In this document: positions 11,187-21,799 of the stretch, in pieces
Layout of the letters: each line of letters opens with the position of its first letter
How positions within the stretch are numbered: the stretch's first letter is position 1
From: Silybum marianum
Lineage: Eukaryota; Streptophyta; Magnoliopsida; Asterales; Asteraceae
Assembly (NCBI GenBank): GCA_036898165.1
Contig: CM072541.1
Span: 29,075,501-29,139,500, forward strand
Length of the DNA stretch: 64,000 nucleotides
Direction of reading: 5' to 3'
Position numbers and translations under genes: made by a program
The notes under the pieces: generated by a model
Told to the model about the DNA's origin: nothing
The model's input: the letters and a program-made list of their open reading frames with translations, nothing else
Databases searched by the model: none

Positions 11187-11634
11187 CAATGTTTTAAAAC
11201 CCAGGTTAACCCGGCCGGTCGAACCGGTTGGACCGGGACCCAGGCTAGGGGTTAATGCATATGACCGGCTCGTTTCAACCCGGTCGGGTTTCTCAAAAAC
11301 CCGGTTAAACGGTGGTAAACCCGTTTCTCAAACCCGGTTAACCCGTTTTTATATTAAAATTCAATTTTTTTAATAAAAAATGTGTGTTATGTGTGTTTTT
11401 TAATGTATTTGGATTGATGTAAAACTTGTTCTTTGTGTATTTTTAATGTTGAAATTTGTGGGCATCGAATTATTACTTTATATATATGTATGTACACAGG
11501 AAAATGAAAAAAAATACAAAAAATACAAAAGATTAAAAAAATTATTGAAACCGGTTAACCCGATGGTTGAACCAGTTAACCCAGGACCCAGTCACCACAC
11601 CAGATCAACTAAAAACTTGGGTTTTAAAACATTG
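11187..11634 (+). mobile_element. hAT MITE, copy 1 (448 bp)
   Basis: The ends are CAATGTTTTAAAACCCA and TGGGTTTTAAAACATTG. The 8-bp target duplication is GCAATCAC (11179-11186) and GAAATCAC (11635-11642), with one mismatch. The interior is rich in GGTTAACCCGG motifs. The same element lies inverted at 18034-18453. Confidence 0.85.
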
Positions 11635-11642
11635 GAAATCAC

Positions 11643-12570
11643 AAACCCAAGATGCTATTTTAAGTAATTTTTCGGTTTATAATCCAAAGCATGTTATGTA
11701 ATCTCGTTTGATCATCAAATGATCATTCAACATTTGATTATTATGTAGTTAAAATTAGGCCTTGTTTGTTTTTTCATGTAAAACTCTTAATCACCACTTA
11801 TGTCTGATTCGTTTAAAACTAAAATCAGATTTCAGACTTCAACACCTCTTAAAAACAAACGCCACCTTAGATTGTAGTCAATGTGAAGACCATATATGGG
11901 CATGACTTGTCAAAAGTATAGAACCACCAAAATTCCAATACATAGGATAAAAAACAACCACCATGCAACATAAACACAAAAACTCGTATAATTCAAGCAA
12001 AAAGATGTATTGCCATATAAAAAAAATTAGAAACTCAAGTTCTTGTGATCAAGATAAACAGCTCAATTTGCTTACATTTAGCTCACCATTTCATTCCCTT
12101 TTAAAAATATAAGAATCTTTCATGCACCATATCTTCTTTTTGTATAGATATATTGATTTTGTAAATCGAATATCCCAACAAAAAAAATCCAAAATAATAA
12201 TGTGATAATTTTTAAGGCAACTCATGATATAGAAAAAACAATAAACTTTCTACCATTATCCATATATGCACTGACCTTTTTCACTAGGTATCAAGAAAAT
12301 AAAACAGCAAGTACAAAAATGAGTAATAACCCTCAGTAGAGGCTCGTATGATTCAATTCAACATTAATCCAATAAGCTTGATACCCTTCTTCAACTTGGA
12401 ACCATAAGTATAAAGAATATGTCACTACAACTGAAGCCAAATCTCACGTAACCACTATGCATAAACCCACGTTAAATGACCCGACTAAGTAGACGGTACA
12501 ACTTTTAAAAGCACAAACATGAAGAATCATGCTTGATCCAACCCTAAAAATAAAGTTTCATCATTTTAAA
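11643..12570. other. Intergenic, no gene recognised
   Basis: A/T-rich DNA without open frames of note. AGGCCTTGTTTGTTTTTTCA near 11757 and AAAACAAACGCCACCTTAG near 11851 look like the opposed ends of a small decayed MITE. Confidence 0.35.
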
Positions 12571-12574
12571 CATA

Positions 12575-12740
12575 TGAATCGTTTACCAAACGCTCACACG
12601 GGCCACGGCAAGTGCTTACTGTATTATTTATTTTACACATGGCAAGGGCTGAGAATCTTACCCGATAAGTGAGGGTGAAGACTCTTAGCCTGTAAGCACT
12701 TATCATGTAAACTGTTGCATATGATACCATTTTCTCGGTA
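12575..12740. mobile_element. Decayed MITE, family F
   Basis: It contains GAGAATCTTACCCGATAAGT and CCTGTAAGCACTTATC, motifs shared with the fold-back at 13114-13364. Ends are uncertain. Confidence 0.4.
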
Positions 12741-13113
12741 TGTTTCAACACTTTAGTAATTAAAAAATTTGTTACCAATCCAAATGAAATGCAAACTACT
12801 GAACAGTCACACACACGAAAGAATTAACAAAACTTAATTAAATGAGATCCGTAAATTAATAGAACAAACCAGATACCATGTTTAGTTCTTTCACCTCACT
12901 CTTGCCTTTCCACTCAAATCGTGTCACGTTCACATACCAAGCGCACTCTAATGGCGGCTTTCATTGGAAGATATATTTTCCGTTGCGTGTTAGTAGTTGA
13001 TTCATACATGCAATGCCTATTCTCATTTTTGTTCTTGGCTTATTCCCAATTTTTGTTGGTAAGTTCTATCTCATTTGGAAGGTAAAAGTTTCATTTTTCC
13101 CGTTAAATGTAAA
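12741..13113. other. Intergenic, nothing recognised
   Basis: No open frame or repeat stood out. Confidence 0.3.
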
Positions 13114-13364
13114 GTTAGGGGTCATTTAACAAAACTTACTCGGGTAAGCACTTAAAAAGTCACATACTCACATTACCTTACCGGATGAATATGCTAATGA
13201 CCAAGAATCTTACTCGGTAAGAGTGAGGCAAAAACCAAGAGTCTTACCCGGTAAGTGAGCACGGTAAACACTTACCGGGTAAATTAGTGCATACAATGCC
13301 GTTTTTGTTGGCAAATTTTACCGGTAAGCACTTATCGAGTAAGTGTTTGATAAACGGCTCCTTT
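13114..13364. mobile_element. Fold-back MITE, family F
   Basis: The ends are TAGGGGTCATTTAACAAAAC and GTGTTTGATAAACGGCTCC. Internal arms repeat TTACTCGGGTAAGCACTTA and AAGCACTTATCGAGTAAG. GAATCTTACTCGGTAAG and GAGTCTTACCCGGTAAG form a second nested palindrome. The target duplication is not clear. Confidence 0.6.
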
Positions 13365-14090
13365 GTTGATGTTACCTCATCTTTAGTTGATTAACCACAC
13401 TTTGAATTCATGTTTATGGTATATATAGTTGGTGCATTTCAAAAGCTCAAAAATTTAATTCTGCAGTTTATAAATAATGCTTATAAAAACTTGATGGCAA
13501 TTTAATGACGGTAAATTATATAGAAATAGCTAGTAGATTATAGAGGAACTGAAATGAAGAAGCATAACTGTCTAGATAAAAATCTCAAGGTATATCACCC
13601 TCAAATAGCAAATTAATAGATAATTTGATGAAATTAAGTGTATATATATATATATATACTAGTAATGTATCCGCGCAATACGGTGGGAGCCATGTTTGAT
13701 GTTTTTGGAGTTTTATTAGAAGACGTGTAGGGAGAAAATGAGGGCTATATTACACAAAAATAAGTGTATTTTTTGAAAAAATATACCATTGGAACATATT
13801 TTTGACATCTGATGCTGAGCTATAATAAGCATAAAAACTGAAACTTCACTTGAGAAATACAAAAACTAAAACTCACATATATAGTTTGGAAACAAAAATC
13901 TATAAAAAATTTAATATAACAAATAAATTCAGTCCATTTCTTCTACTACGCCAGTGCTGAAAAATAAGATTAAAAAGTATAAATTTAACTGAATAAACCC
14001 CATAATAAACTCAATCCAACGAGGATGAAATGCAATAACCCATATCAGAAATGCAATGAAAAGCCAACCGGCAACAATGAAATTATCGTA
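13365..14090. other. Intergenic; TA microsatellite, no gene
   Basis: A (TA)n tract at about 13640-13660 is followed by CTAGTAATGTATCCGCGCAA. This resembles the starts of some plant rolling-circle or other dispersed repeats, but no matching 3' end was found. Confidence 0.35.
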
Positions 14091-14093
14091 TTA

Positions 14094-14424
14094 TACTACT
14101 AGAAAATTGAGTATTTTTAATGGAATTTTTTCAACGGAAAATGTCGTTGAAAATTTTCTACGAATTTTAGAGAGATTATTGACAGAACATAAATTTTCTA
14201 CGAATTTCCGTTGAAAATCTCTCACAAACATGCATTTTCAACCAAAAAAAATTCAACGGAATGTCTCGTCAAAAAAATTTGGTTGAAAATATGGTTTGTA
14301 AGATTTTCAACGGAAATTCTTTGAAAATTCGTAGAAAATTTATGTTCTCTCAATAATCCCTCTAAAATTCGTAGAAAATTTTCAACGACATTTTCCGCTG
14401 AAAATACTCAATTTTCTAGTAGTG
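14094..14424. mobile_element. CACTA (En/Spm-type) MITE, 331 bp
   Basis: The right end reads TTTTCTAGTAGTG, the complement of CACTACTAGAAAA. The left end is the same with the first C changed to T. The target duplication is TTA (14091-14093 and 14425-14427). Nearly the whole element folds back, with repeated CGTAGAAAATTTTCAACGAC. The CACTA end plus 3-bp TSD identifies the superfamily. Confidence 0.85.
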
Positions 14425-14699
14425 TTAGTAAGCCAACAAAATGAAACTATCATATGAGCGAGGTTACCAGCATCAATAATTATGCAAATTTAAACACTGC
14501 TACATGCCATCGTATGCTTATGACAATCTATCAACCAAATGTACATCAAATTTCCACATGAACAAAAAAGACTATTTACCGAATGAGCTTTCTTCAGCCA
14601 CTCTAAATTGTAATAACTACTCATATTGAGCCAGAAAAATACGAAGTTTACCAAAATGAACAAAATGAATGTTAGACCGAAAGAATATTTACTATATGA

Positions 14700-14850
14700 A
14701 GTCATCACACTCACTAACCGGATAAAACTTCAGTCCTCGCCATTGTTCTAACCGGGTAAGATTCTCGGTCTTTGCCATGTTCATCTGATAAGATAATGTA
14801 ACTTGATAACCGCTTATAGGGTAAACATTTGGTAAACAGTCAAGAAGTTA
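14700..14850. mobile_element. Decayed MITE, family F
   Basis: It contains CTAACCGGGTAAGATTCTCG and GGTAAACATTTGGTAAACAG. One end only is recognisable. Confidence 0.35.
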
Positions 14851-15185
14851 CATTTTGGTTTGAATTAAACTACAATTCTACTTTTTAACAAATATTACAT
14901 ATAATAATTACCATTAGCTGGTGATACAAGTATTGTTATAAACTCCTATGCCTATAAATTTCACACATAATAGCTCAATTTACTAAACGTAGTAGTTCTT
15001 GATGTTTGGTGATAAAACAACTTTGAAAGTGCAAATAAAATTAGTATCACATTTGGAACCCCTAAAATCAATAACAAAACTATTTAAGTTCTATACTTGC
15101 ACAAATCTAAATAAGTGCAAATGAAATCTGCAAAGTTCTATCTATCACTTAATTAACACAAACAAAGCATTGTTATAATACGTTC

Positions 15186-15380
15186 CTTATGGGGGGTTGT
15201 ATTGGTACTCCTTGTCCCACATCGCCCATAGGCAGAGGAGATGCTGGGTTCATATACTACTCCTTGGCCTAACTGGTAAGACGCGTTTTGTAAAGCCGTG
15301 CGGGTTAACCCCAAAGCGAACAGTATCTGACCCGGTTGGCCAAGGTGCGTATCATGTTATTAGGATCAAAACTAACTTTA
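15186..15380 (+). mobile_element. Probable solo LTR or TRIM remnant with snRNA-type promoter motif
   Basis: It contains an exact GTCCCACATCG (15214-15224), which equals the plant snRNA upstream sequence element RTCCCACATCG. CATATACT follows 27 bases downstream. After it come GGCCTAACTGGTAAGACGCG and GACCCGGTTGGCCAAGG. It ends TCATGTTATTAGGATCAAAAC, which resembles an LTR end followed by a worn Met-tRNA primer-binding site (TGGTATCAGAGC). I considered an snRNA gene, but the downstream sequence does not match any snRNA I know. Confidence 0.4.
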
Positions 15381-15399
15381 TCACAAACAGTTAATGAGC

Positions 15400-17170
15400 A
15401 TAAGAAAAAATATATAAAACATTCGAAAAGGAAAGGTTGAGAAATTGGGGAAGCAAAACTAAATAAAATGTTTCGGACGAAGCAAAACCGATGAATAGTT
15501 TCATACCACTGCCAAATGAAAACCACGTAAAGAAGAAAAAGATAATAACAACAAACAAGTTGAAGCATGAAATGAAATAAAATCTTACAAAGTTTTCTTA
15601 AGCACATAATACTAATTCCTCGGATTCTCTATTTACTAAGCAGGTTCCCATCATTCTATTCTTAACGATATTAAAAGAAAACAGCTCATAATAGGCAGAT
15701 AAAATAAAGCACAACAACCATATATACGGTTACATACAGCTTTCGAGCCAGTAGCAAACGCCAAGTCAAAACTCAGTTGATGTCTCCTTCTGTTTTAACC
15801 AACACCATATATATTCAACAAATTTAAAAAGATCAAAATGGAAAACAAAGAGGTTTTGTTGAAAAGATAACTATATACAAATATTACAAACCCAAGAAGA
15901 GAATTAACAAAAAAAAATTATATTTTTTCCCTTTGGAGAGAATCTTGAAGAACCCACGTCATTTCCGGTGTTCATCAGCAAAATTCCAAGTCAAAATGGA
16001 AACTTGAGGTAAAAAGAAACAGTGGGTTTAAAGAAAAGTGATCAAAATTGATCCATTAGAAACAAAAAATTAAGATTCAAGATTAGGTCAATCTATTATC
16101 AAGATTCTAAAATATAAGAAACAGAAGATACAATTGTTCGAGAACCAGAGAGAACAAACCTGTGTACAAATCAAAAATTGAGAGCCATAAGATACAATTG
16201 TTCGAGATGTTGGAAATGAAGTTTGAAATTTGAATTATTGGGAATCCAATTTTGTACTGAAGCCTGAAGGAGAAGAAAAACCCTGGAGAGGGAGAAATAA
16301 ACCTGTCACCATCCCAAACTTGGTGTTTTGGTAAAACATGCATTAACATCTTGTACAACTTGGTTATCATTTTGTAATTAAGAGATTTTTTAAATTGCTG
16401 CATAAAATGGTTGTATCTTATGCATAAAAACTTGTACTTAAGACATTTGATCCAAATGCTTATTAAAGTAGTATATATATATATATGTATGTATGTAAAC
16501 TAAATAGGCAACTAAAAAACACAAAATTAAAACAAACAGAAATTACCTGAAAATTCAAGGCTAAAAGACTTTATTATAACCTTTTTTTTGCTGCTCCATT
16601 CCAGGCGTGAATATCGTACCCCAAAAAATAAAGCCTAAACCACCATAATCCAAATAAGTCAGAGTCGAAGAATTCAACAAAAAAAACTTCCATTTAGTGG
16701 CAAACCCAAAGGATGAAAATCACCCGTCCCAAATTTTCATGTCTCATCCATGTCCACCAATCATATGGATACACGTAATTGAATAAATTTAAAATAAATA
16801 GAAAGGTGATATGTCTTAATTTCATTGGTGGGACAGGAATGAGACATGTGAATTTAGGACAGGTGATTTTCAAACAAAAAGTCATAGAAACCTCACACCA
16901 CAAAACAAATAGGGATTAAAAGTTGGAGTGGAAGGAGGAGGAAGTCGTACCTGAGCATGTAGGGAGTTGGAGGCTAAAGAACTCTTAAATGGAGAAGATG
17001 AATGGGTCGAAGTTTTAAGTGGCGTTCCATGGATACCAGTAAAGAACAGAGCGCCAGCCTACTGAGTGCAGAAAAACCATGAATTTGCAAAAAACAGATT
17101 CCCTTTTGTAAGGAATCTTCATGATCACAACTCTAAATATGTTATTAGAACTTCAAACAAAATCTTGATG
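15400..17170. other. Intergenic; dispersed repeat end, no confident gene
   Basis: Bases about 16417-16468 (TTATGCATAAAAACTTGTAC and AAATGCTTATTAAAGTAGTA) match 25193-25253, and about 16370-16400 is similar to 24255-24300. A direct repeat containing AGATACAATTGTTCGAGA occurs at about 16126 and 16190. A microsatellite of TA and TATG lies at 16470-16495. Open stretches on the minus strand show no recognisable domain. Confidence 0.4.
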
Positions 17171-17177
17171 GTATATA

Positions 17178-17402
17178 GGGGCGGGTTCAAATGAGAACTC
17201 AAATTTGGTTGTGAACGTGAGGACAGATGACAGTGCGACACGTGTCCCATTCAAAAAAATATTCAGAATGAATATATACTATATCCATTCTGAATATTTC
17301 TTTGTATATTCAGTCTGAATAATCTATATTCAGACACGTGTCATGCTCTCATTTGTCCTCACATTCACAAACAAATTTGAGTTCGCATTTGAACTTTCCT
17401 CT
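17178..17402. mobile_element. Palindromic MITE, family A copy 3
   Basis: The left end is GGGTTCAAATGAGAACTC and the right end GAGTTCGCATTTGAACTTTC. The arms contain GCGACACGTGTC and GACACGTGTCATGCTC. The centre has ATTCAGAATGAATAT-type palindromes. Confidence 0.75.
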
Positions 17403-18033
17403 AAGATTACCTTCTATAATCGCCAATCCAAGGCTCCAAGCCCTTGAGAACATAAACAAACCTGAAAAAAGCTTCTGATCTCAGAATGCTTTACATAAAC
17501 GCTCATTAGCTCAGTGGTAAAAGGCCTGGTTATTAAAGCTATTTGGCTGGAAGGTTGCTTGTTTGGAAAAATAAGAAAGAAGAATAATTTTCGAGATATA
17601 GAAAGCAAAAACCAGTAATCGGGAAAGAAATGAAACCTAAGCTATATATAAAGATGAGAACATTCGGTTTGGCACAAACAAAAAACACCCGATCATCATC
17701 AATATAAGGTACGACTAAAAACACAAAATCATCAAAATTAAAAAAAATGGAAATTACCTTCTTTACCTCTAAAAACATCACCAAACCACAAATCACAGTT
17801 TCTTCCTTGGTATGTTCTTTGTACGATCTTCCCTCAACTCAATCGCTAGCAGGAAGATTCGGTCCCAAAGATGGTCTCGAAATCCCTAACAACAGGGCGT
17901 GAATATCCTCTTTATTTTATTTAATGGGTTTTGTGGGGAGTTATTTTGATGGTAGATGAATCGTAACTCAGCCATAACCGTGTAGAGAGACAGAAGGAAG
18001 GAAAATGGGGTTTGCTAATAATTTCTGGATAAG

Positions 18034-18453
18034 CAATGTTTTAAAACCGTAACCGGGTCACGGGTTAATTGGTTCAACCATCGGGTTAACTGGTTTCAAT
18101 AATTCCTTTAATCTCTTGTATTTTTTTATTTTCCTGCATACATACATATATATATATAAAGTAATAATTTGATGTTCACAAGTTCCAACATTAAAAATAC
18201 ACAAACAACAAGTTTTACATCAATCCAAATACATTAAAAAAACACACATTTTTTTTAATGTTTTTTTGAATTTTAATATAAAAACGGGTTAACCGGGTTT
18301 GAGAAACGGGTTTACCACCGGTTTATCCGGGTTTTTAAAAAACCCGGCTGGGTTGAAACAGGCCGGTCATATGCATTAACCTGGCGTTAGTTAACCTGGT
18401 CACTACCCCGGGTCCGGTTCGACCGGCCGGGTTAACCCGGGTTTTAAACATTG
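18034..18453 (-). mobile_element. hAT MITE, copy 2 (420 bp, inverted to copy 1)
   Basis: It has a perfect 8-bp target duplication TGGATAAG at 18026-18033 and 18454-18461. The ends are CAATGTTTTAAAACC and GGGTTTTAAACATTG. The interior is the reverse complement of 11187-11634. It lies inside the left-arm segment missing from the right arm of the palindrome. Confidence 0.9.
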
Positions 18454-18829
18454 TGGATAAGAATGGTAAGAAGCAAGAAATTGTACCTGATGACTCAAGT
18501 AACAGTAGAAGAACCGATAGGCTTCACCGTCTCCAGGGTTTGCACAGTTACTGAAGTTGGACGGACTCAGATTTTTTCTGGCGAGAGGGTTGTGGGAGGT
18601 AATACAATGTGGGAAAAAGATAAAAAATAATAAAAAAATTCAAAAAATTAAGTCAACTACGTTAGGATTTCCTTTTATATAGATATAGATATAGATTTTC
18701 AGGCTCAAATTGTTTCACATTTACAAAAGAAAGTTAATTAAGCTTTTAGAAGATTTCAAGTAATAGAAAGTTTCTTCTTACTTATTATTTGAAGTAATAA
18801 TAAAGTTTGTTCTTACTTATTATTTTCAG

Positions 18830-19852
18830 GCTCAATTTGTTACACATTTACAAAAGAAAGTCCATAGAGCCATTCGATACGCCACTATCGTATTCATTGA
18901 CTCTTTCCAGCTCAATGTTATGGCTATACCGTGGTTGTCTAAAGCTAGATGATCATGACGGACTGACCATCATAATCCTAAATGGTATTGGTTGCATTCT
19001 TCAAGTCTTGTACCTCATTATATACCTCATTTACGCCTCCAGAGAACTGCAGCTATATAATTACCAGATACTGTTTTTTCTACCTGTCAAATTAACGTAC
19101 ATGCAGCTGTTTTCTACTTTTCTTTATATATATATATATATATATGCAGAAATCCACGATCAAACTTCTAGCTCTAGTTAACGTGGCATTGTTTGAATTG
19201 ATCGTGACTACGAGCTTGATAACAACAGACGGTGTAACCCAACATCGGCTAACCGTAGTGTCATGGACATGTGCGGTGATGTGTTCGATCTGTGCATTTA
19301 CGGCTCCTCTAAATGTTATGGTAACCATAATTACTTATCAATTAAGCAATTAATTAAGCTATGAAATTAATCAAATATTTTCGATGTAAATTAATAATTA
19401 ATAATTAATCTTCTTTGTGTTCATGCAACTATTGGTTATAAAACATAAAAGAGGAGACTACATATCATTCATCATATCCCTTTCCCTCACAATTTGTAAG
19501 GTGATAAAGTTAATATCCAACTTATTTATGAACGACTATTATGGCATCATAAGTTTCGGTTTCTATTGTGTTTTTTTTCAATTTTTTTTAATATTATATC
19601 TATTTTTAATATGTTCTTCATTTTTGTGTTTGTTTAATTTAGATTCCAAACTCCATAGGGTTCATCATGGAAGTCACCAAAATGACGTTGTATATGATCT
19701 ATAGAGGGCAAAATGAGCAAGTTGCGGGCTCGACGGAGCTAGAAATGCAAGCCGGATTTCAGCCGGAAGATCTTCCGGTTACCGTACAAGTGATATTGGA
19801 CACCGATCACGAAGAAGCCGAGGTTGAGCTACGGGTAGAAAAAAAAAATTGA
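18830..19852 (+). pseudogene. SWEET sugar transporter fragment, left copy
   Basis: SWEETs are seven-helix sugar uniporters (two MtN3/saliva repeats). After an acceptor at 828-829 the first exon reads LHIYKRKSIEPFD, then SSMLWLYRGCLKLDDHDG and IILNGIGCILQVLYLIIYLIYASRE, matching the end of the first MtN3 repeat with its conserved Asn. Exon two (from 19147) reads KSTIKLLALVNVALFELI and then CAVMCSICAFTAPLNVM. Exon three reads VIKHKRGDYISFIISLSLTI, where the usual KTKSVEYMPF is altered. The last exon (about 19644) reads IPNSIGFIMEVTKMTLYMIY plus an acidic tail ending at TGA (19850-19852). The 5' exons are absent, the donor after ASRE is lost, and the acceptor before exon three is AA instead of AG. 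It is therefore a non-functional fragment. Confidence 0.75.
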
Positions 19853-19906
19853 TCAGCTACGAAGAAGCTGATCACGTAGCTTATTCGTAGCTGATCAAAT
19901 TTTTTT

Positions 19907-20914
19907 CTACCCGTAGCTCAACCTCGGCTTCTTCGTGATCACGTCCAATATCACTTGTACGGTAACCGGAAGATCTTCCGGCTGAAATCCGGCTTGCATT
20001 TCTTGCTCCGTCGAGCCCGCAAGTTGCTCATTTTGCCCTCTATAGATCATATGCAACGTCATTTTGATGACTTCCATGATGAACCCTATGGAGTTTGGAA
20101 TCTAAATTAAACAAACACAAAAATGAAGAGCATATTAAAAATAGATATAATATTAAAAAAATTGAAAAAAAACACCATAGAAACCGAAACTTACGATGGC
20201 ATAATAGTCGTTCATAAATAAGTTGGATATTAACTTTATCACCGTACAAATTGTGAGGGAAAGGGATATGATGAATGATAAGTAGTCTCCTCTTTTATGT
20301 TTTATAACCAATAGTTGCATGAACACAAAGAAGATTAATTATTAATTATTAATTTACATCGAAAATATTTGATTAATTTCATAGCTTAATTAATTGCTTA
20401 ATTGATAAGTAATTATGATTACCATAACATTTAGAGGAGCCGTAAATGCACAGATCGAACACATCACCGCACATGTCCATGACACTACGGTTAGCCGATG
20501 TTGGGTTACACCGTCTGTTGTTATCAAGCTCGTAGTCACGATCAATTCAAACAATGCCACGTTAACTAGAGCTAGAAGTTTAACCGTAGATTTCTGCATA
20601 TATATATATATATAAAAAAAGAAAAGTAGAAAACACATATTAGCATGTACGTTAATTTGACAGGTAAAAAAAACAGTATCTGATAATAATATACCTATTC
20701 TTTGGAGGCGTAAATGAGGTAGATAATGAGGTAAAATAGTTGAAGAATGCAACCAATACCATTTAGGATAATGATGGTCGTTCCGTCATGATCATCTAGC
20801 TTTAGACAACCACGGTATAGCAATAACGTTGAGCTAAAAAGAGCCAACGAATACGGTAGTGCCGTATCAAATGGCTGAATGGACTTTCTTTTGTAAATGT
20901 AAAACAACTTGAGC
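19907..20914 (-). pseudogene. SWEET sugar transporter fragment, right (inverted) copy
   Basis: This is the mirror of the left copy, convergent and tail to tail with about 54 bp between the stops. The same exon order is seen: IYKRKSIQPFDTALPYSLAL from the acceptor at 20915-20916, IIILNGIGCILQLFYLIIYL, KSTVKLLALVNVALFELI, and PNSIGFIMEVIKMTLHMIY. Differences from the left copy are an in-frame TAG just before a GTATAT donor after ASKE, and a 1-bp deletion near the end that shifts the tail and ends it at TAG (19907-19909). The acceptor of exon three is AA here too, so that lesion predates the duplication. A transcript crossing both copies would form a long hairpin. Confidence 0.75.
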
Positions 20915-21174
20915 CTGAAAATAATAAGTAAGATCAGAAACTTGTATTACTTCAAATCTTCTAAAAGCTTAATTAACTTTCTTTTGTAAATGTGAAGATC
21001 GTACAGAGAACATACGAAGGAAGTACTGTGATTCATGTTTTTTGTTTTGATTTGGTGTTTTTACTCATATCTTATATTGATGTGATGATGATCGGGTTTT
21101 TTTCTCATCTTTATAGTATATAGCTTAGGTTTCATTTCTTTCCCGATTACTGGTTTTTGTTTTCTTATTGAGCA

Positions 21175-21505
21175 ACAATCTGTTACCCACTTGGTTCAAT
21201 GTTGTCATTTGAATGTATTTAGAGTTTGTTTTAATTAAGTTCTAATAACACAATGAAGTCAAACTTTTAGAACAGTCAATGAAATGCAAATCAAAATCGA
21301 GTTTTATGCTTATATCATGATGTTAATAAACAGTTAAAGCAATCACTTAGCAGCGATGGAGAATCATACTTGCTCCAACCAAAGTTGCAATAGTCAGGAC
21401 CACCTTTAATGAAGGAAACGGTAAATCAAATAACAACAATTAACTGACATGGTAATAAACAGTATATGTAGTGGAAGGATACACATATAGCACGTCTTTT
21501 AGACT
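21175..21505. other. Intergenic, nothing recognised
   Basis: Possible faint continuation of the palindrome (GTTCTAATAACAC against GTGTTATTAGAAC-like sequence at 17139), too short to call. Confidence 0.3.
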
Positions 21506-21507
21506 AA

Positions 21508-21790
21508 GAGCCTGTTTGTCAACACCTTAATGGAATTCACAGCTTATTCGGGCAGCTATATATGACTGTTTGGTAGTTGCTTAATGATATAAAAAGTTGG
21601 CTTACTTAGTAAGCTTTTAGGGGGAGCTTTATGCAGTTTTTTTTTTCCAAACTTGTCCCTCCCAATTAAAAAACATTCTCCTCCCATCTATGAAAAACTC
21701 TCCCAAAATAAACTTTTCCAATCTATATAGACAGATTGATCCACACAAACAACTTTATCCATACAGGACTTAATGAAAAATCAACCAAAA
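21508..21790. mobile_element. MITE, family H copy 1 (Harbinger-like)
   Basis: It starts GAGCCTGTTTGTCAACACC after TAA and ends near TTAATGAAAAATCAACCAAA. The interior has AGCTTATTCGGGCAGCTATA and TCTATATAGACAGATTGATC, shared with copies at 31546, 35437, 54068 and 59548. Confidence 0.65.
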
Positions 21791-21799
21791 ATTGAACTT

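Larger units (their letters stand above)
17590..21170. repeat. Large palindrome (inverted duplication) around two SWEET fragments
   Basis: The right arm (about 19885-21170) is the reverse complement of the left arm (about 17590-19885), less a left-arm segment of about 890 bp (17830-18718) that the right arm lacks. Outer arms match at 17595-17735 versus 21050-21170 (CCGATCATCATCAATATAAG opposite CTTATATTGATGTGATGATG) and at 17815-17830 versus 20995-21010 (GTACGATCTTC and its complement). The centre is TTGATCAGCTACGAA and its complement, separated by about 20 bp. Identity by eye is near perfect over the inner intron/exon block and lower in the outer exon. Confidence 0.85.

Noticed and set aside
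17503..17560. tRNA- or SINE-like ATTAGCTCAGTGGTAAAAGG
   Set aside because: Only an A-box-like match; no convincing B box or target duplication.
13663..18695. Possible 5-kb Helitron: a start resembling CTAGTAATGTATCCGCGCAA and an end resembling TATAGATATAGAT
   Set aside because: The proposed end has no GC-rich hairpin followed by CTRR, the start is not a clean TC, and the interval would cut into the SWEET palindrome. Two unrelated repeats are more likely.
18807..19181. A 124-codon open frame taken as a complete gene
   Set aside because: The first codons are intron (they include the acceptor) and the last codons run through a lost splice donor into intron. Only the middle is SWEET exon.
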